A stretch of DNA of 64,000 nt from DAOQVR01 sp035341665. Lineage in GTDB: Bacteria; Chloroflexota; Anaerolineae; JAAYZQ01. Shown piece by piece: positions 17,001 through 25,645 of this stretch. The notes under the pieces were generated by a model, which ran no database searches, was not told where the DNA came from, and saw only the letters and a list, made by a program, of their open reading frames with translations. How positions within the stretch are numbered: the stretch's first letter is position 1; each line of letters opens with the position of its first letter. A program made the position numbers and the translations under genes. Location: NCBI GenBank assembly GCA_035341665.1, contig DAOQVR010000003.1:186001-250000 (forward strand), given 5' to 3'.

Positions 17001-18823
17001 CCGGGAGCCGGGGCAACGATCACCCGGTCCTCGGTCACTTCCTGGACCCTCCAGGTATTCGCGCCAAGGGTGAAGACGTCGCCTGGCTTGGTTTCGAAGA
17101 CAAACTCCTCGTCCAGCTCCCCCAGACGGGTCTTGCGGTCAGGCAGGTAGGCGACAAAGGAACCCCGGTCGGGGATGGTCCCTCCGTTTCGGATCGCCAG
17201 CAGCCGGCTCCCAGGGAGCGCAGCCAACCGATCGTGAATGGTGTCCCAGGCGATCCGAGGGCGCAGCTCGCGGAAGGCACTGTCCGGATAGTGCCCGGAG
17301 AGCATCTGCAAGACGGAGCGGAAGAGGTCTGGGGATAGCTGGTGATAGGGATAGGCGCGGCGCACCAAGTCGAAGAGAGCAGGCACGTCGCGGTCCTCGA
17401 CGCTTACCATGGACACGATCTGCTGGGCGAGGACGTCCAGGGAGTTCTGAGGCGTGTAGGTGGGCTCGACGTCGCCCAGAACCATGGCGTGCGCCGTTGC
17501 TGCCGCTTCCAGGAGGTCTTCGCGGTGTGTTGGGAAGATGCGGCCAACGGAGGTCTCGCCGACCAGGTGGCCAGAGCGCCCCACGCGCTGGAGGCCGCGC
17601 GCCACACCTTTCGGCGACTGGAGTTGTACGACCAGGTCCACCGAGCCGATGTCTATGCCCAGCTCGAGCGATGACGTCCCAACAAGAGCCGGGAGCCTGC
17701 CCTCTTTGAGTGCCGATTCCAGCTCATAGCGGGCTTCGCGGCTGACACTGCCGTGATGGGCACGAAACGGGCCGCCCACCGCACCGGTGCCAAAGAAACC
17801 ACCGGCCTTGACGGCCCCACCCTCCACCAGAGCCTCGGGCCCTGCTGTGCCGATCGCCCTGCGTTCCAGATAGACCTCATTCATCCGGTCGGCAGCGCGC
17901 TCCGCCTGCCGCCGGCTATTGGCGAAGATGAGTGTTGTGTGATGGCTGTCGACCAGACTGAGCAGGTGCGGAATGACGGCAGGCCAGATGCTGCCAGCCG
18001 GCAGAGCGCTCAGGTCCTGGACGGCCGTCACCACGCGGAGATCGGTGGGCTTGACCATGCCAGCATCAATCACGGTGACAGGGCGCGGCACGGGCGAAGG
18101 CGAAGAGACGTATCCACCCAGGAAGCGCGAGACCTCCTCAAGCGGGCGTTGGGTGGCCGACAGGCCGATGCGCTGGGGTGGCACACGGCTTAGCTCCTCT
18201 ACCCTCTCCAGGGAGAGTGCCAGGTGGACGCCCCTCTTGGTGCCCACCAGTGTGTGGATCTCATCCACAATGACGGTGCTCACGTCAGAGAACATTCGGC
18301 GCGCAATGGGGCTCGTCAGCAGGAGGTAAAGCGACTCGGGGGTCGTGATCAGCACCGGTGGCGGGCGCTTTGCCATCCTCTGGCGGACGGAGGCGGGGGT
18401 GTCGCCGGTGCGCACCAGGACGTCCAGGCTCGGCAGCGGGGCTCCAAGCCGCTCGGCTGCCCGCGCGATCCCAGCGAGGGGCACCCGCAGGTTGCGCTGG
18501 ATGTCGTTGTTGAGGGCTTTGAGGGGCGAGATATAGAGCAAGCGAACTCCCAGCGACGCTTGGTCCCGTCCAGGGCGCTCCTGCAGCGGACCCGTAGAGG
18601 CACCGGAGTTCCCGGCGAGATGCCGGCAGATCTGGTCGATGCCCCACAGGAAGGCGGCCAGCGTTTTTCCGGAGCCGGTGGGCGAGAGGATCAAGACATG
18701 CTCGCCGCGCTGGATGGCCGGCCATCCCAATGCCTGGGGAGGCGTGGGCTCTCCAAGAGCCTCGCGAAACCAGGCTTGTACGGCGGGAAGGAAGGCTCCC
18801 AACGGCTGAACAGGTGGCACCAC
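14084..18823 (-). CDS. lhr: Lhr-type large ATP-dependent helicase
   Basis: Superfamily 2 helicase of 1579 residues, a long Lhr with the bacterial C-terminal extension; Lhr proteins act in nucleic-acid repair and RNA-DNA unwinding. Visible motifs: Walker A SPTGSGKT (47-54), DEIH box in VIVDEIHTLVG, motif III LSATQ, and motif VI QRVGRSGH. Winged-helix and Lhr-CTD regions follow. The start is the GTG at 18823, since AGGAGGA lies five bases upstream; the frame stays open further upstream but that part looks non-coding. It is convergent with the cohesin gene, 29 bases apart. There is no sign of frameshift. Confidence 0.93.
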   Translation of the reverse strand: MVPPVQPLGAFLPAVQAWFREALGEPTPPQALGWPAIQRGEHVLILSPTGSGKTLAAFLWGIDQICRHLAGNSGASTGPLQERPGRDQASLGVRLLYISPLKALNNDIQRNLRVPLAGIARAAERLGAPLPSLDVLVRTGDTPASVRQRMAKRPPPVLITTPESLYLLLTSPIARRMFSDVSTVIVDEIHTLVGTKRGVHLALSLERVEELSRVPPQRIGLSATQRPLEEVSRFLGGYVSSPSPVPRPVTVIDAGMVKPTDLRVVTAVQDLSALPAGSIWPAVIPHLLSLVDSHHTTLIFANSRRQAERAADRMNEVYLERRAIGTAGPEALVEGGAVKAGGFFGTGAVGGPFRAHHGSVSREARYELESALKEGRLPALVGTSSLELGIDIGSVDLVVQLQSPKGVARGLQRVGRSGHLVGETSVGRIFPTHREDLLEAAATAHAMVLGDVEPTYTPQNSLDVLAQQIVSMVSVEDRDVPALFDLVRRAYPYHQLSPDLFRSVLQMLSGHYPDSAFRELRPRIAWDTIHDRLAALPGSRLLAIRNGGTIPDRGSFVAYLPDRKTRLGELDEEFVFETKPGDVFTLGANTWRVQEVTEDRVIVAPAPGYLPRMPFWRGDAVRRDYHLGLIYGRFRRELAERVLGLPREEVLTWLQEEYFLDLYSAENAFAYVQSNLQVLGAISSDKCVIAELFADPLGDLRLVIHSPFGARVNSPWALGLAQAFRDALGTQPETMVSDDGILFRFLETEGEPPLSLIREMGPAEARERLLAELPQSAVFGAQFRMNAARTLLLPAVRGRQKRTPFWLQRLRAKDLLAVTRELRDFPIVAETYRDVLRDVLDLEHLEDVLRGIQQGEIQVVTAETIVPSPVASALLYDLVAQYMYEWDQPKAERQMQALAVGRETLAQILNEASLPDLLRPEALRDVEAHLQHLSEATRARTPEELTTIFLALGDLSIEEASARAVGVPVESRACGKPAASTAGHCWLRDLAAQGRMVAVDLPSGRRYVLAEMAAAYQAAFFPPQGGRTSAEERDDARRTVLRRALSTHGPLTRDWLLERYPWEAAWLDEALSSLVNGGEVVAGQISPRVEGGRPAPEFCDRRNLERIHRATLSLLRREVEPVSLSAYADFLARWQHFHPAHRQSGQGGLVRVLQQMRGVAVPGPAWERDILPLRLATFDPEELELLCESGDLVWTGSGGRDPQRARVRFFFRGEGNLFLPPEPEHAGLSSAAGAVYELLQSEGACFFADLEAGTGLAPAELGQALLELVMAGLLTNDSLQALRQVLASGVEVAGSQRRPLSSLEADLASWRGTGRDMRPSALGRHARRSLSAARRSAADRVDRTVRPKWPGRWSLVYRLGVCGRELSQEERLARQAQQLLQCYGIVTRQCLEGDSEGGWDWNALYPQLQLMEMRGEVRRGYFVHGLPGVQFALPEAVERLREWTRPEAPGSETLVLLTACDPANLFGPVSSALDEEASADTGADPARFVRVPSNYVVLLRGRPVLLWEVAAERVSALPDLPPGVLERALEVVVHHLHRSIRRLSVALWNGGPVHDSAAVPALEHTGFRREALLYVWEGQ

Positions 18824-19131
18824 CGATCCTCCTACACCCAGTCCTGAGCAAGAGCCGCCGTCACCCTGCCCGGAGTGGCAAGAGTCGCCAGCAGCGGCAG
18901 CAGAACGATTGTACCACATGGCAATCAAGTGCGGCCAATCGGTTGGGTCGGCTCCGCGCATCCCCTCCGGGAGGGCCAGTGGTTCTCGGACAACATGGGG
19001 AGAGGGCACTGTGTGGCAGCCCTGAGGTGGAGAGCCGCCAGCAGAGGCCGTGACTAGGGACCGGCGGGACCGTACTTGCCAAGCGGGTTGGGAAGGGCTA
19101 CAATGGGTGGAAGGATAGAAAAGGAGCTGCC
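18824..19131. other. Divergent intergenic region of 308 bases
   Basis: It separates the leftward helicase gene from the rightward zinc-ribbon gene. Facing left is a possible promoter with TACAAT (complement at 18908-18913) and TTGGCC (complement at 18933-18938), spacing 19, which is weak. Facing right is the better promoter listed at 19076-19104. I see no RNA gene or repeat in the rest. Confidence 0.5.
19076..19104 (+). promoter_or_regulatory. Promoter TTGCCA-17-TACAAT
   Basis: TTGCCA at 19076-19081 and TACAAT at 19099-19104 with a 17-base spacer, 27 bases before the ATG at 19132. It would drive the zinc-ribbon, obg and nadD genes. Confidence 0.6.
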
Positions 19132-19428
19132 ATGGCATCAACCTCCAAGGCGCATGCACTCAGGCTGGCGAGCCTGGCTACCGAAGCCGGCGCCGAGACG
19201 CTGCGAGGGACGCTTCGGCAAGATGAAGAAGGGCGCTGGCTTGTCGGGTTCACCGAGGTTGGACCATGGCTCGCACGTCATGCCGGCACGGAGGTGGTTC
19301 TGGTGATCGCCTCCATCGAGGAGGCGCAGGCTGCCTATAGCCGGACGTGCCGCACGTGTGGTACTCTCTACTCGACTCCCACCTGCCCCCACTGCAAAGA
19401 AGTCAGGAATCGCCTGCGCGGAGGTTGA
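19132..19428 (+). CDS. Small zinc-ribbon protein of unknown function
   Basis: A 98-residue soluble protein with an N-terminal alpha/beta part (LATEAGAETLRGTLRQDEEG, WLARHAGTEVVLVIASIEEA) and a C-terminal four-cysteine zinc site, CRTCGTLYSTPTCPHC (CxxC-x8-CxxC). The ATG at 19132 has AAGGAG upstream and a promoter just before. It lies 55 bases before obg and may be co-transcribed with it. No named family is recognised; nucleic-acid or ribosome association would fit the obg context but is a guess. Confidence 0.75.
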   Translation: MASTSKAHALRLASLATEAGAETLRGTLRQDEEGRWLVGFTEVGPWLARHAGTEVVLVIASIEEAQAAYSRTCRTCGTLYSTPTCPHCKEVRNRLRGG

Positions 19429-19483
19429 GCGTGCAGGTTGCTGAGACGCGGGAAGCCGATGGCTCCCCGTCTCACTGTCTAGG

Positions 19484-20758
19484 ATGCGCAGCATGATGTT
19501 TTTCGACGAAGCCAAGATCCACGTCAAGGCCGGCGATGGAGGGGACGGCTGCATAGCCTTCCGGCGGGAGAGGATGGTCCCCTTTGGCGGTCCGGCCGGA
19601 GGGAATGGCGGCAGCGGGGGCGACGTGATCCTCGTCGTCGAGCCTCAGCGCAACACACTCATCTCGTTCCGGCAGCACATCCACTTCAAGGCTGCGCGCG
19701 GCGGGCACGGGAGCGGCAAAGACCAGCAGGGCAAGTCCGCGGAGGACTACCTCGTGCCCGTGCCGCGTGGAACGGTGGTCTTTGATGTGGAGACCGGGGA
19801 GCTGCTTGCCGACCTGACCGAGCCGGGAGAGCGGGTTGTTGTGGCCAAGGGCGGGCGCGGAGGGCGCGGGAACGCCGCTTTCGCCTCGCCCACGCACCAG
19901 GCGCCGCGGTATGCTGAACATGGCGAGCCTGGGCAGGAGCGGTGGATCAGGCTTGAACTCAAGCTGATCGCCGACGTAGGCGTGATCGGCATGCCAAACG
20001 CAGGCAAGAGCACGTTGCTTTCGGTTATCAGCGCAGCGCGACCCAAGATCGCGGACTATCCCTTCACCACGCTGCAGCCGAACCTGGGTGTGGTCACCCT
20101 GGACGGCCTGCAGAGTTATGTGGTAGCCGACCTTCCGGGGCTGATCGAGGGAGCGGCGGAGGGGGCCGGTCTGGGCCACCAGTTCCTGCGTCACGCAGAG
20201 CGCACGCGGCTGCTGATCCACCTGCTGGACGGTGCGTCAGAGGACCCATTGGCTGACTACGAGATTATCAACGCCGAACTGGCACAGCACAGCAGTGCGC
20301 TGGCAGACAAGCTCCAAGTTGTGGTACTGAACAAGCTCGATCTGCCCGATGCGCAGGCTCGCTGGGAGACGGTCCAGAGTGCGATGCGCAACTTGGGAGT
20401 CGAGGCACTGGCCATCTCGGCCGCGACTGGGCAGGGGGTGCGCGAGCTGGTGGTTCGCACGTGGGATCTGCTGCAGAGCCTGCCTCCACCGGAGCCCATT
20501 GCGGAAGGGCCGGCGATATTCCGGCCCGCCGAGAGGGAAGAGCTGTTCACAATCGAACGCGAGGGCGCCACCTGGCGGATACGCGGCGTGCGAGTCGAGC
20601 GAATTGCCGCAATGACCCCATTTCTGGTACCGGATGCGGCAGCCCGCTTTCAGCGCCAGCTGCGTGCCATGGGCGTCGTTGCCGCGCTCGAGGCAGCAGG
20701 CATCGAGCCGGGAGACACCGTGCGTATCGGCGCGCGGGAGCTGGAGTGGCAGCCATGA
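19484..20758 (+). CDS. obg: Obg/CgtA GTPase
   Basis: Essential GTPase of late 50S ribosome assembly and stress control, 424 residues. The glycine-rich Obg domain (KAGDGGDGCIAFRRERMVP, GGNGGSGGDV) is followed by the G domain with G1 GMPNAGKST, G3 DLPGLIEGAAEGAGLGHQFL and G4 NKLD. The C-terminal OCT domain (from about 345: EELFTIEREGATWRIRG) is present, as is common outside Proteobacteria. Start ATG 19484; an ATG at 19493 is also possible. It overlaps nadD by ATGA. Confidence 0.97.
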   Translation: MRSMMFFDEAKIHVKAGDGGDGCIAFRRERMVPFGGPAGGNGGSGGDVILVVEPQRNTLISFRQHIHFKAARGGHGSGKDQQGKSAEDYLVPVPRGTVVFDVETGELLADLTEPGERVVVAKGGRGGRGNAAFASPTHQAPRYAEHGEPGQERWIRLELKLIADVGVIGMPNAGKSTLLSVISAARPKIADYPFTTLQPNLGVVTLDGLQSYVVADLPGLIEGAAEGAGLGHQFLRHAERTRLLIHLLDGASEDPLADYEIINAELAQHSSALADKLQVVVLNKLDLPDAQARWETVQSAMRNLGVEALAISAATGQGVRELVVRTWDLLQSLPPPEPIAEGPAIFRPAEREELFTIEREGATWRIRGVRVERIAAMTPFLVPDAAARFQRQLRAMGVVAALEAAGIEPGDTVRIGARELEWQP

Positions 20759-21363
20759 CACGGCCCGGAGAGCTGGGGGTGCTCGGCGGGACGTTCGACC
20801 CGATCCATCACGGGCACCTCGTTGCAGCGCAGGAGGCCTGGTGGCAGCTGAAGCTGGACCGGGTCCTGTTCGTTCCCGCCGGGATCCCTCCCCACAAGCG
20901 GGGCCGGCGGATCACATCTGCGGTGCACCGGCTGCGCATGGTAGAGATGGCCATCGCCGGAAAGCCGCACTTTGCCGTGTCGCGCGTTGATCTGGACCGC
21001 GGCGGTCCCTCTTTCACGCTCGATACGCTCCAGCTGCTTCGCGAAGAGGTCGGGCCTGATGAGAGGCTCTACTTCATCGAAGGTGCCGACTCACTGGCAG
21101 AGATCCTGCTCTGGCACAAGCCGCAAGCGATTCTGGAACTGTGCGACTTGGCGGTCGTGCGGCGGCCGGGGGTAACGATTGACCTGGCAGGCCTGGACGC
21201 CAAGCTGCCCGGCCTGGCTGCCAGAGTCCACTGGGTCGAGATGCCCTGGCTGGACATTTCGTCGAGCAACGTGCGTGCCCGAGTAGAACAGGGCAGACCG
21301 ATTTCCTACCTAGTTCCGGAGTGCGTAGAAGCCTACGTGTTGGAGCATGCACTCTACCGGTGA
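20755..21363 (+). CDS. nadD: Nicotinate-nucleotide adenylyltransferase
   Basis: Converts nicotinate mononucleotide and ATP to deamido-NAD, a core step of NAD synthesis. Its 202 residues begin GELGVLGGTFDPIHHGHL, with the (H/T)xGH nucleotidyltransferase motif HHGH, and end with the second motif ISSSNVRARVEQG (SSSxxR). FVPAGIPPHK is also typical. The ATG at 20755 overlaps the obg stop (ATGA), a common obg-nadD arrangement. Confidence 0.96.
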   Translation: MTRPGELGVLGGTFDPIHHGHLVAAQEAWWQLKLDRVLFVPAGIPPHKRGRRITSAVHRLRMVEMAIAGKPHFAVSRVDLDRGGPSFTLDTLQLLREEVGPDERLYFIEGADSLAEILLWHKPQAILELCDLAVVRRPGVTIDLAGLDAKLPGLAARVHWVEMPWLDISSSNVRARVEQGRPISYLVPECVEAYVLEHALYR

Positions 21364-21373
21364 CCTGCCGCAC

Positions 21374-21586
21374 TCATCCATCAGCCGGAGGCACCTCGCC
21401 GGGTGGTTCGGGGGGCGGCAAATGCACTCCCCTGAGTGATACCTTGTTCACCCGCCGGCAGTGTGGGCACTCCGCCATGTAGTGCGAAGGCCTGTCTGTC
21501 ACTCCCTCCGATGCCAGCGAATTGGCAATGTGCTGCTCCGCCAGAGTGAAGGCGAACCCACAGCGAAAGCACCGCGTCTTGATCAT
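21374..21586 (-). CDS. Small zinc-finger protein of unknown function
   Basis: About 70 residues. It has a two-part zinc site: TRCFRCGFAFTL and, after a helix, AECPHCRRVNKV (CxxC ... CxxC). The C-terminal tail is proline-rich. The ATG at 21586 (MIKTRC) is preferred because GGAGGG lies just upstream, within what would otherwise be a start four codons earlier. It is convergent with nadD. The function is unknown. Confidence 0.7.
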   Translation of the reverse strand: MIKTRCFRCGFAFTLAEQHIANSLASEGVTDRPSHYMAECPHCRRVNKVSLRGVHLPPPEPPGEVPPADG

Positions 21587-21651
21587 CTTGCCCTCCATTG
21601 CATTGAAGCGTAGAGCTACGGGCCGAGCCTATGCCGGGACGTCCAGAAGCG

Positions 21652-22551
21652 CTACACAGCGGCCGGCTGCGCGCCGACCGTACGTTCAGAGCGGGATGCC
21701 ACATAGACACCCACCAGGATCAGCACGCCGCCCAGCACAACCGATAGGGTGATCCGCTCCCTGAGCAGCAAATACGCCAGGATGCTGGAGGCGATCGGCT
21801 CGGCCAGGGTTGCCGCCGCAACAAAGGCTGCGGACAGGTGGCGCAGTGCCCAGTTCAGAGTAGAGTGCCCGATGAGCTGGGGAATAAGAGCCAAGGCCAG
21901 CATCCAGCCATAGGCCTGCGGAGTGAAGCCACCCATCGGCATGCCGGCCGCCCACACGATGAGGAGTAGCGTCAGCATCGCAGCGCCGTAGACGAGTGCG
22001 ATGTAGACCACCAGCGAGCGGCGCGCCCTCACTCGCCGGCCGATCATGAGGTAGCCTGCCACCATGACGGCACCGGTCAATGCCAAGAGGTCTCCGACCA
22101 GCTTGTCCTGATCCGCCGACCGATCTGCCCAGCCGATCAGTGCACTTCCCCCCGCAGCAACGGCGATGCCGACGGCCATCGGCGCGGACAGCCGCTCGCC
22201 CAGGAAAAGCCGTGAGCCGAGCGCCACAAAGAGGGGCCCCATCGAAACGAGAACCACCGAGCTGGCCACCGAGGTCATGCTCAGAGAGCCGATCCAGGTG
22301 GCAAAGTGCAGACCGAGAAAGACGCCCGACAGGGCGACCAGGAGCCACTCTCTGCGCGTGAGGCTGCGCACCTCGTCGCGCCGGGTGACTGCGGCATAGG
22401 GCAGAAGCACAAGCGATGCGAGCGCCAGCCTCCAGGCGGCAATTGAGAGGCTGGGTACGCCCTCGGCCTGGGCCATCCGGATCAGGATGGAAGCCGAGGA
22501 CATCGCCAGAATCCCGATGCCCAGGCTCAGGATCAAGCGCTGCCGAGACAC
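21652..22551 (-). CDS. EamA/DMT-family transporter, ten membrane helices
   Basis: Drug/metabolite transporter superfamily permease of about 300 residues with the duplicated five-helix EamA fold. The first half has SSASILIRMAQAEGVPSL, the second ALTGAVMVAGYLMIGR and LAEPIASSILAYLLLRERIT, the usual repeat-end motif. The substrate is unknown (amino acids, nucleotides or drugs in relatives). The start is uncertain: GTG 22551 (after AAAGGA) fits best; an in-frame start at 22626 would overlap the next gene. Confidence 0.85.
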   Translation of the reverse strand: MSRQRLILSLGIGILAMSSASILIRMAQAEGVPSLSIAAWRLALASLVLLPYAAVTRRDEVRSLTRREWLLVALSGVFLGLHFATWIGSLSMTSVASSVVLVSMGPLFVALGSRLFLGERLSAPMAVGIAVAAGGSALIGWADRSADQDKLVGDLLALTGAVMVAGYLMIGRRVRARRSLVVYIALVYGAAMLTLLLIVWAAGMPMGGFTPQAYGWMLALALIPQLIGHSTLNWALRHLSAAFVAAATLAEPIASSILAYLLLRERITLSVVLGGVLILVGVYVASRSERTVGAQPAAV

Positions 22552-22600
22552 CAACTTCGCCGTCCTTTGCCCCACCGAGGCGCCCGATGTGCTGTGGAGA

Positions 22601-22849
22601 TCATGGCACAGGAGTGGCCGTCGCAAGCTCGGGCCCCATTGCCGGCGTGGTTTCCGGTGGCTGCGCCGGCGAGGTGGGTGTCATGGTGGGAAGGATGCGC
22701 GTAGCAGTAGCGGTCGGCTCAGCCGATCCGGTCGCTCCCGGGATCACCACCACAATGAGGCTGATGATCATGCTCAGAATGAGAAAGAGGCTCAGAAGCC
22801 AGAGCAGCGTCTGTGTTGTCGTACGCTTGGAACGTTTCGATTTCGCCAT
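22601..22849 (-). CDS. Small single-pass membrane protein with Thr/Pro-rich tail
   Basis: An 82-residue protein: basic N-terminus (AKSKRSKRTTT), one membrane helix (LLWLLSLFLILSMIISLIVV), then a disordered extracellular tail rich in Thr, Pro and Ala (PTMTPTSPAQPPETTPAM). It starts at ATG 22849. It sits between two transporter genes. No known family; topology predicts N-in, tail out. Confidence 0.6.
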   Translation of the reverse strand: MAKSKRSKRTTTQTLLWLLSLFLILSMIISLIVVVIPGATGSAEPTATATRILPTMTPTSPAQPPETTPAMGPELATATPVP

Positions 22850-22910
22850 TGCATCCCCTACCTAGCGACTCAAGGCTCCAGCACCCGGCCGCGGGCTATG
22901 GAGTCTGCCA

Positions 22911-24182
22911 CTACCCAGAAGCTCGCGCGCGCATCGTCTCGCGCAGCTGCGCAACGTCGCGCGGCACCAGGTGCGCCACGAGTGCAAAGAATCCCGCGCA
23001 CAGCAGCCACGCCGCGATGCAGATGGACAAGATGGCTACGTGCAGGGACCACCGGTCGGCGATTGCCCCGGCAATGAGGGGTGCCAGGGCGGCGCCGATG
23101 TTGTCGGCGAGGCTCATGATCGCCTGCGCAGTCCCGCGCACCTCGGGCTCCGCCACATCCTGAACAGTGGCGATCACGTTGGGCGATGCCATCGACATCG
23201 TGAGGCCCATGGGAATGAGCGGGACCAGGAAGAGCACTTTCTGGTCGGCCGGAACGGAGAGTGTGATCAGCAAGAATATCGTGCCCGCCAGGACACCCAC
23301 CATCGCAGTCAAGGCACGGCCACGTGCGGTTCGCCGGAAGAAGTGATCACCCAGTGTGCCACCGAGATAGTAGCCACCGGATAGCGCCAGGATGGCGACG
23401 ATCATGGTGATCATGGCCCATCCCTCATCGTACCCGCGCTCCGTCTGCAGGTAGGCAAAGAACCAGAAGGTGAGAACCTGCCATGGGAAGACACCGAAGA
23501 AGCCCTGTACCAGTAGAACCAAGAAGCTTCTCTTCTTGAGCAGGCCCTTGGCCACGTCCCAGTTGATGCGCGGCGACTCGACCTGCTCCGCGCCCACCAT
23601 CTCCGGCTCCGCTTGACCGCGCGCCGGCTCGCGGATGCCAAAGAAGATGAAGGCCGCCACGAGGATGCCCAGGCTGCCGGTGACGAGGAAGACGTTGCGC
23701 CAGCCAAGGCTGCCCCCCAGGGTGGTGGCCAGCACGGTTCCCACGAGAAAGCCGAGCGGCTGAGCCAGCTGGATAATGCCAAAGATCTTGCCACGAATGC
23801 GCGGCCCAAAGTAATCGGAGAGCAGGCTGTACATGCCGGGGTAGCTTGAGTCGTCGATGCCTGTGCTGGCACGCGTCACAAGGAACGTCGGATAATTGGG
23901 CGCCAGGGCGTTTAGCCAGGTGGTTCCGCCCCAGAGGAAACCGGCCAAAGCCAACAGCTTGGCCCGAGCGTAGCGGTCATAGAGATATCCCCAGACCGGG
24001 TACAGGACGGCAGCCACCACGAGCGCGACCGTGGAGACAGCCCCCATCTGGGTCTTGGTGATGCCGAACTCCTCCATGATCGGTACGGTCAAAGGGCTGA
24101 TGAGCAGCTTGTCTGCCTGGTGCAGCAAGACAAAGGAGAAGAAAACCGAGACCACGTACCAGCGATTGCGAGATGCTCTCAT
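22911..24182 (-). CDS. Major facilitator superfamily transporter
   Basis: A 423-residue MFS permease with 12 predicted helices. The loop 2-3 signature GYLYDRYARAKLL is visible. The N-terminal membrane helices include SVFFSFVLLHQADKLLISPL, and the D-S-rich region STGIDDSSYPGMYSLLSDYF follows. It resembles organic-anion or Spinster-type MFS members; the substrate cannot be told. The start ATG 24182 follows GGAGG. It is next to purA on the same strand, 71 bases apart. Confidence 0.9.
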   Translation of the reverse strand: MRASRNRWYVVSVFFSFVLLHQADKLLISPLTVPIMEEFGITKTQMGAVSTVALVVAAVLYPVWGYLYDRYARAKLLALAGFLWGGTTWLNALAPNYPTFLVTRASTGIDDSSYPGMYSLLSDYFGPRIRGKIFGIIQLAQPLGFLVGTVLATTLGGSLGWRNVFLVTGSLGILVAAFIFFGIREPARGQAEPEMVGAEQVESPRINWDVAKGLLKKRSFLVLLVQGFFGVFPWQVLTFWFFAYLQTERGYDEGWAMITMIVAILALSGGYYLGGTLGDHFFRRTARGRALTAMVGVLAGTIFLLITLSVPADQKVLFLVPLIPMGLTMSMASPNVIATVQDVAEPEVRGTAQAIMSLADNIGAALAPLIAGAIADRWSLHVAILSICIAAWLLCAGFFALVAHLVPRDVAQLRETMRARASG

Positions 24183-24253
24183 GAAGCCTCCATGAATGGA
24201 TTCCCGGAGCGGTTGATGTCGCCACTACCCAGCGCGGAGCAAGGGACCATGGT

Positions 24254-25546
24254 CTACGCCTCGCCCACCACGATCATCTGCGACCGCTCCGGGCCGACGG
24301 ACACGAACTGGATCGGGGCGCGGGCCAGTTCTTCGATCCGGCGCAGGTACGCTTGGGCCGCCGGTGGCAGGTCCTGCCAGCGGCGGCAGTGGCTCGTGTC
24401 GATGCGCCAGCCGGCCCATGTCTCGTAGACGGGCTCGACCAGGTCCTGAATCGCTGTGTCGGGTACATAGTCAAGCACTTGATCCCCTAACCGGTATCCA
24501 GTGCAGAGCTGAATCTCAGCGAAGGCATCCAGCACGTCCAGCTTGGTCACGGCAACACCGGTGAAGCCGTTGATCCAGCTTGCGTAGCCGATGGCCACGC
24601 CGTCGAACCAGCCGCAGCGGCGTGGCCGTCCCGTCGTCGCCCCGAACTCGCGCCCGATCTCTTGGAGCATGGTGCCATTCTCGTCGTGCAGCTCGGTCGG
24701 AAAAGGTCCACGGCCGACCGAGGTCGAGTAGGCCTTGACGACGCCCAGCACCTGGTCAATTGCGCGCGGTGGGATGCCCGTACCCTCGCAGGCGCCGGCG
24801 GACGTTGGTGACGACGCGGTGGTATAGGGGTAGATCCCCCAGTTGATATCGCGCCCAACGCCCAGCTGGCCCTCCAAAACGATGCGCTCCCCTGCCAGCA
24901 CCGCGTCCCGCACCCAGGGCAGCACATCGACGATCCGTTTTGCGTACTCCTGGCGCCAGGCAGCTGCCTGTTCCATGAGGTCGTCCAGGCGCAGGGCAGC
25001 AAGGCCGTAGAACGCCAGGCGTCCGTTCTGCATGGGCAGGACCACCTCCAGGCGGCGGCGGAGGCCGTTGAGATCGAGCAATTCACCGACCCGAATGCCG
25101 TTGTAGCTGTGCTTGTCTCCATAGACCGGGCCAATGCCGCGGCGCGTTGTTCCCATCGACTCACCCTCGTCGTGGGCTCGACCTCGGCGGCGGTCTTCCT
25201 CGGCTCCGTCGAGCAGCCGATGATAGGGCCAGACCACGTGCGCGCGCCGGTCGATCCAGAGATTCGTCGTGTCGATGCCGGCAATCTCCAGCATCGACAG
25301 CTCCTGGGTCACCGTGTCCAGGTTGACGACCGTCCCAGTCCCAAGCACGCAGCGCACGTGCGGGTAGAATATGCCGCAGGGAACCAAATGCAGAGCAAAC
25401 CTTCCGTGCTCATTCACGACAGTGTGCCCTGCGTTGTCTCCACCTTGAAAGCGGATCACCATGTCCGCCCGCGCGGCAAGGTAGTCCACGACGCGGCCCT
25501 TGCCCTCGTCTCCCCATTGCGCTCCTACCACCACTGTTACCGTCAT
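24254..25546 (-). CDS. purA: Adenylosuccinate synthetase
   Basis: Joins IMP and aspartate using GTP, the first step from IMP to AMP. Its 430 residues match the family length. The P-loop-like start VVVGAQWGDEGKGRVVDYLA and GGDNAGHTVV are canonical, as is GTTRRGIGPVY. The ATG at 25546 has GGAAGAGG upstream. It is complete with no anomalies. Confidence 0.97.
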   Translation of the reverse strand: MTVTVVVGAQWGDEGKGRVVDYLAARADMVIRFQGGDNAGHTVVNEHGRFALHLVPCGIFYPHVRCVLGTGTVVNLDTVTQELSMLEIAGIDTTNLWIDRRAHVVWPYHRLLDGAEEDRRRGRAHDEGESMGTTRRGIGPVYGDKHSYNGIRVGELLDLNGLRRRLEVVLPMQNGRLAFYGLAALRLDDLMEQAAAWRQEYAKRIVDVLPWVRDAVLAGERIVLEGQLGVGRDINWGIYPYTTASSPTSAGACEGTGIPPRAIDQVLGVVKAYSTSVGRGPFPTELHDENGTMLQEIGREFGATTGRPRRCGWFDGVAIGYASWINGFTGVAVTKLDVLDAFAEIQLCTGYRLGDQVLDYVPDTAIQDLVEPVYETWAGWRIDTSHCRRWQDLPPAAQAYLRRIEELARAPIQFVSVGPERSQMIVVGEA

Positions 25547-25645
25547 CGCCCTCTTCCTTTACCAAGTCCTGACTACAGCCCGCGTACCCCACGGGCACCG
25601 CCCCGTGCCGGCACTCGACGCCGGGCAATCATGCCCCAACCGGTC

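Noticed and set aside
18824..19159. Extra 112 residues at the Lhr N-terminus
   Set aside because: The stretch is low in family-like sequence, overlaps the promoter of the divergent gene, and a strong ribosome-binding site precedes GTG 18823.
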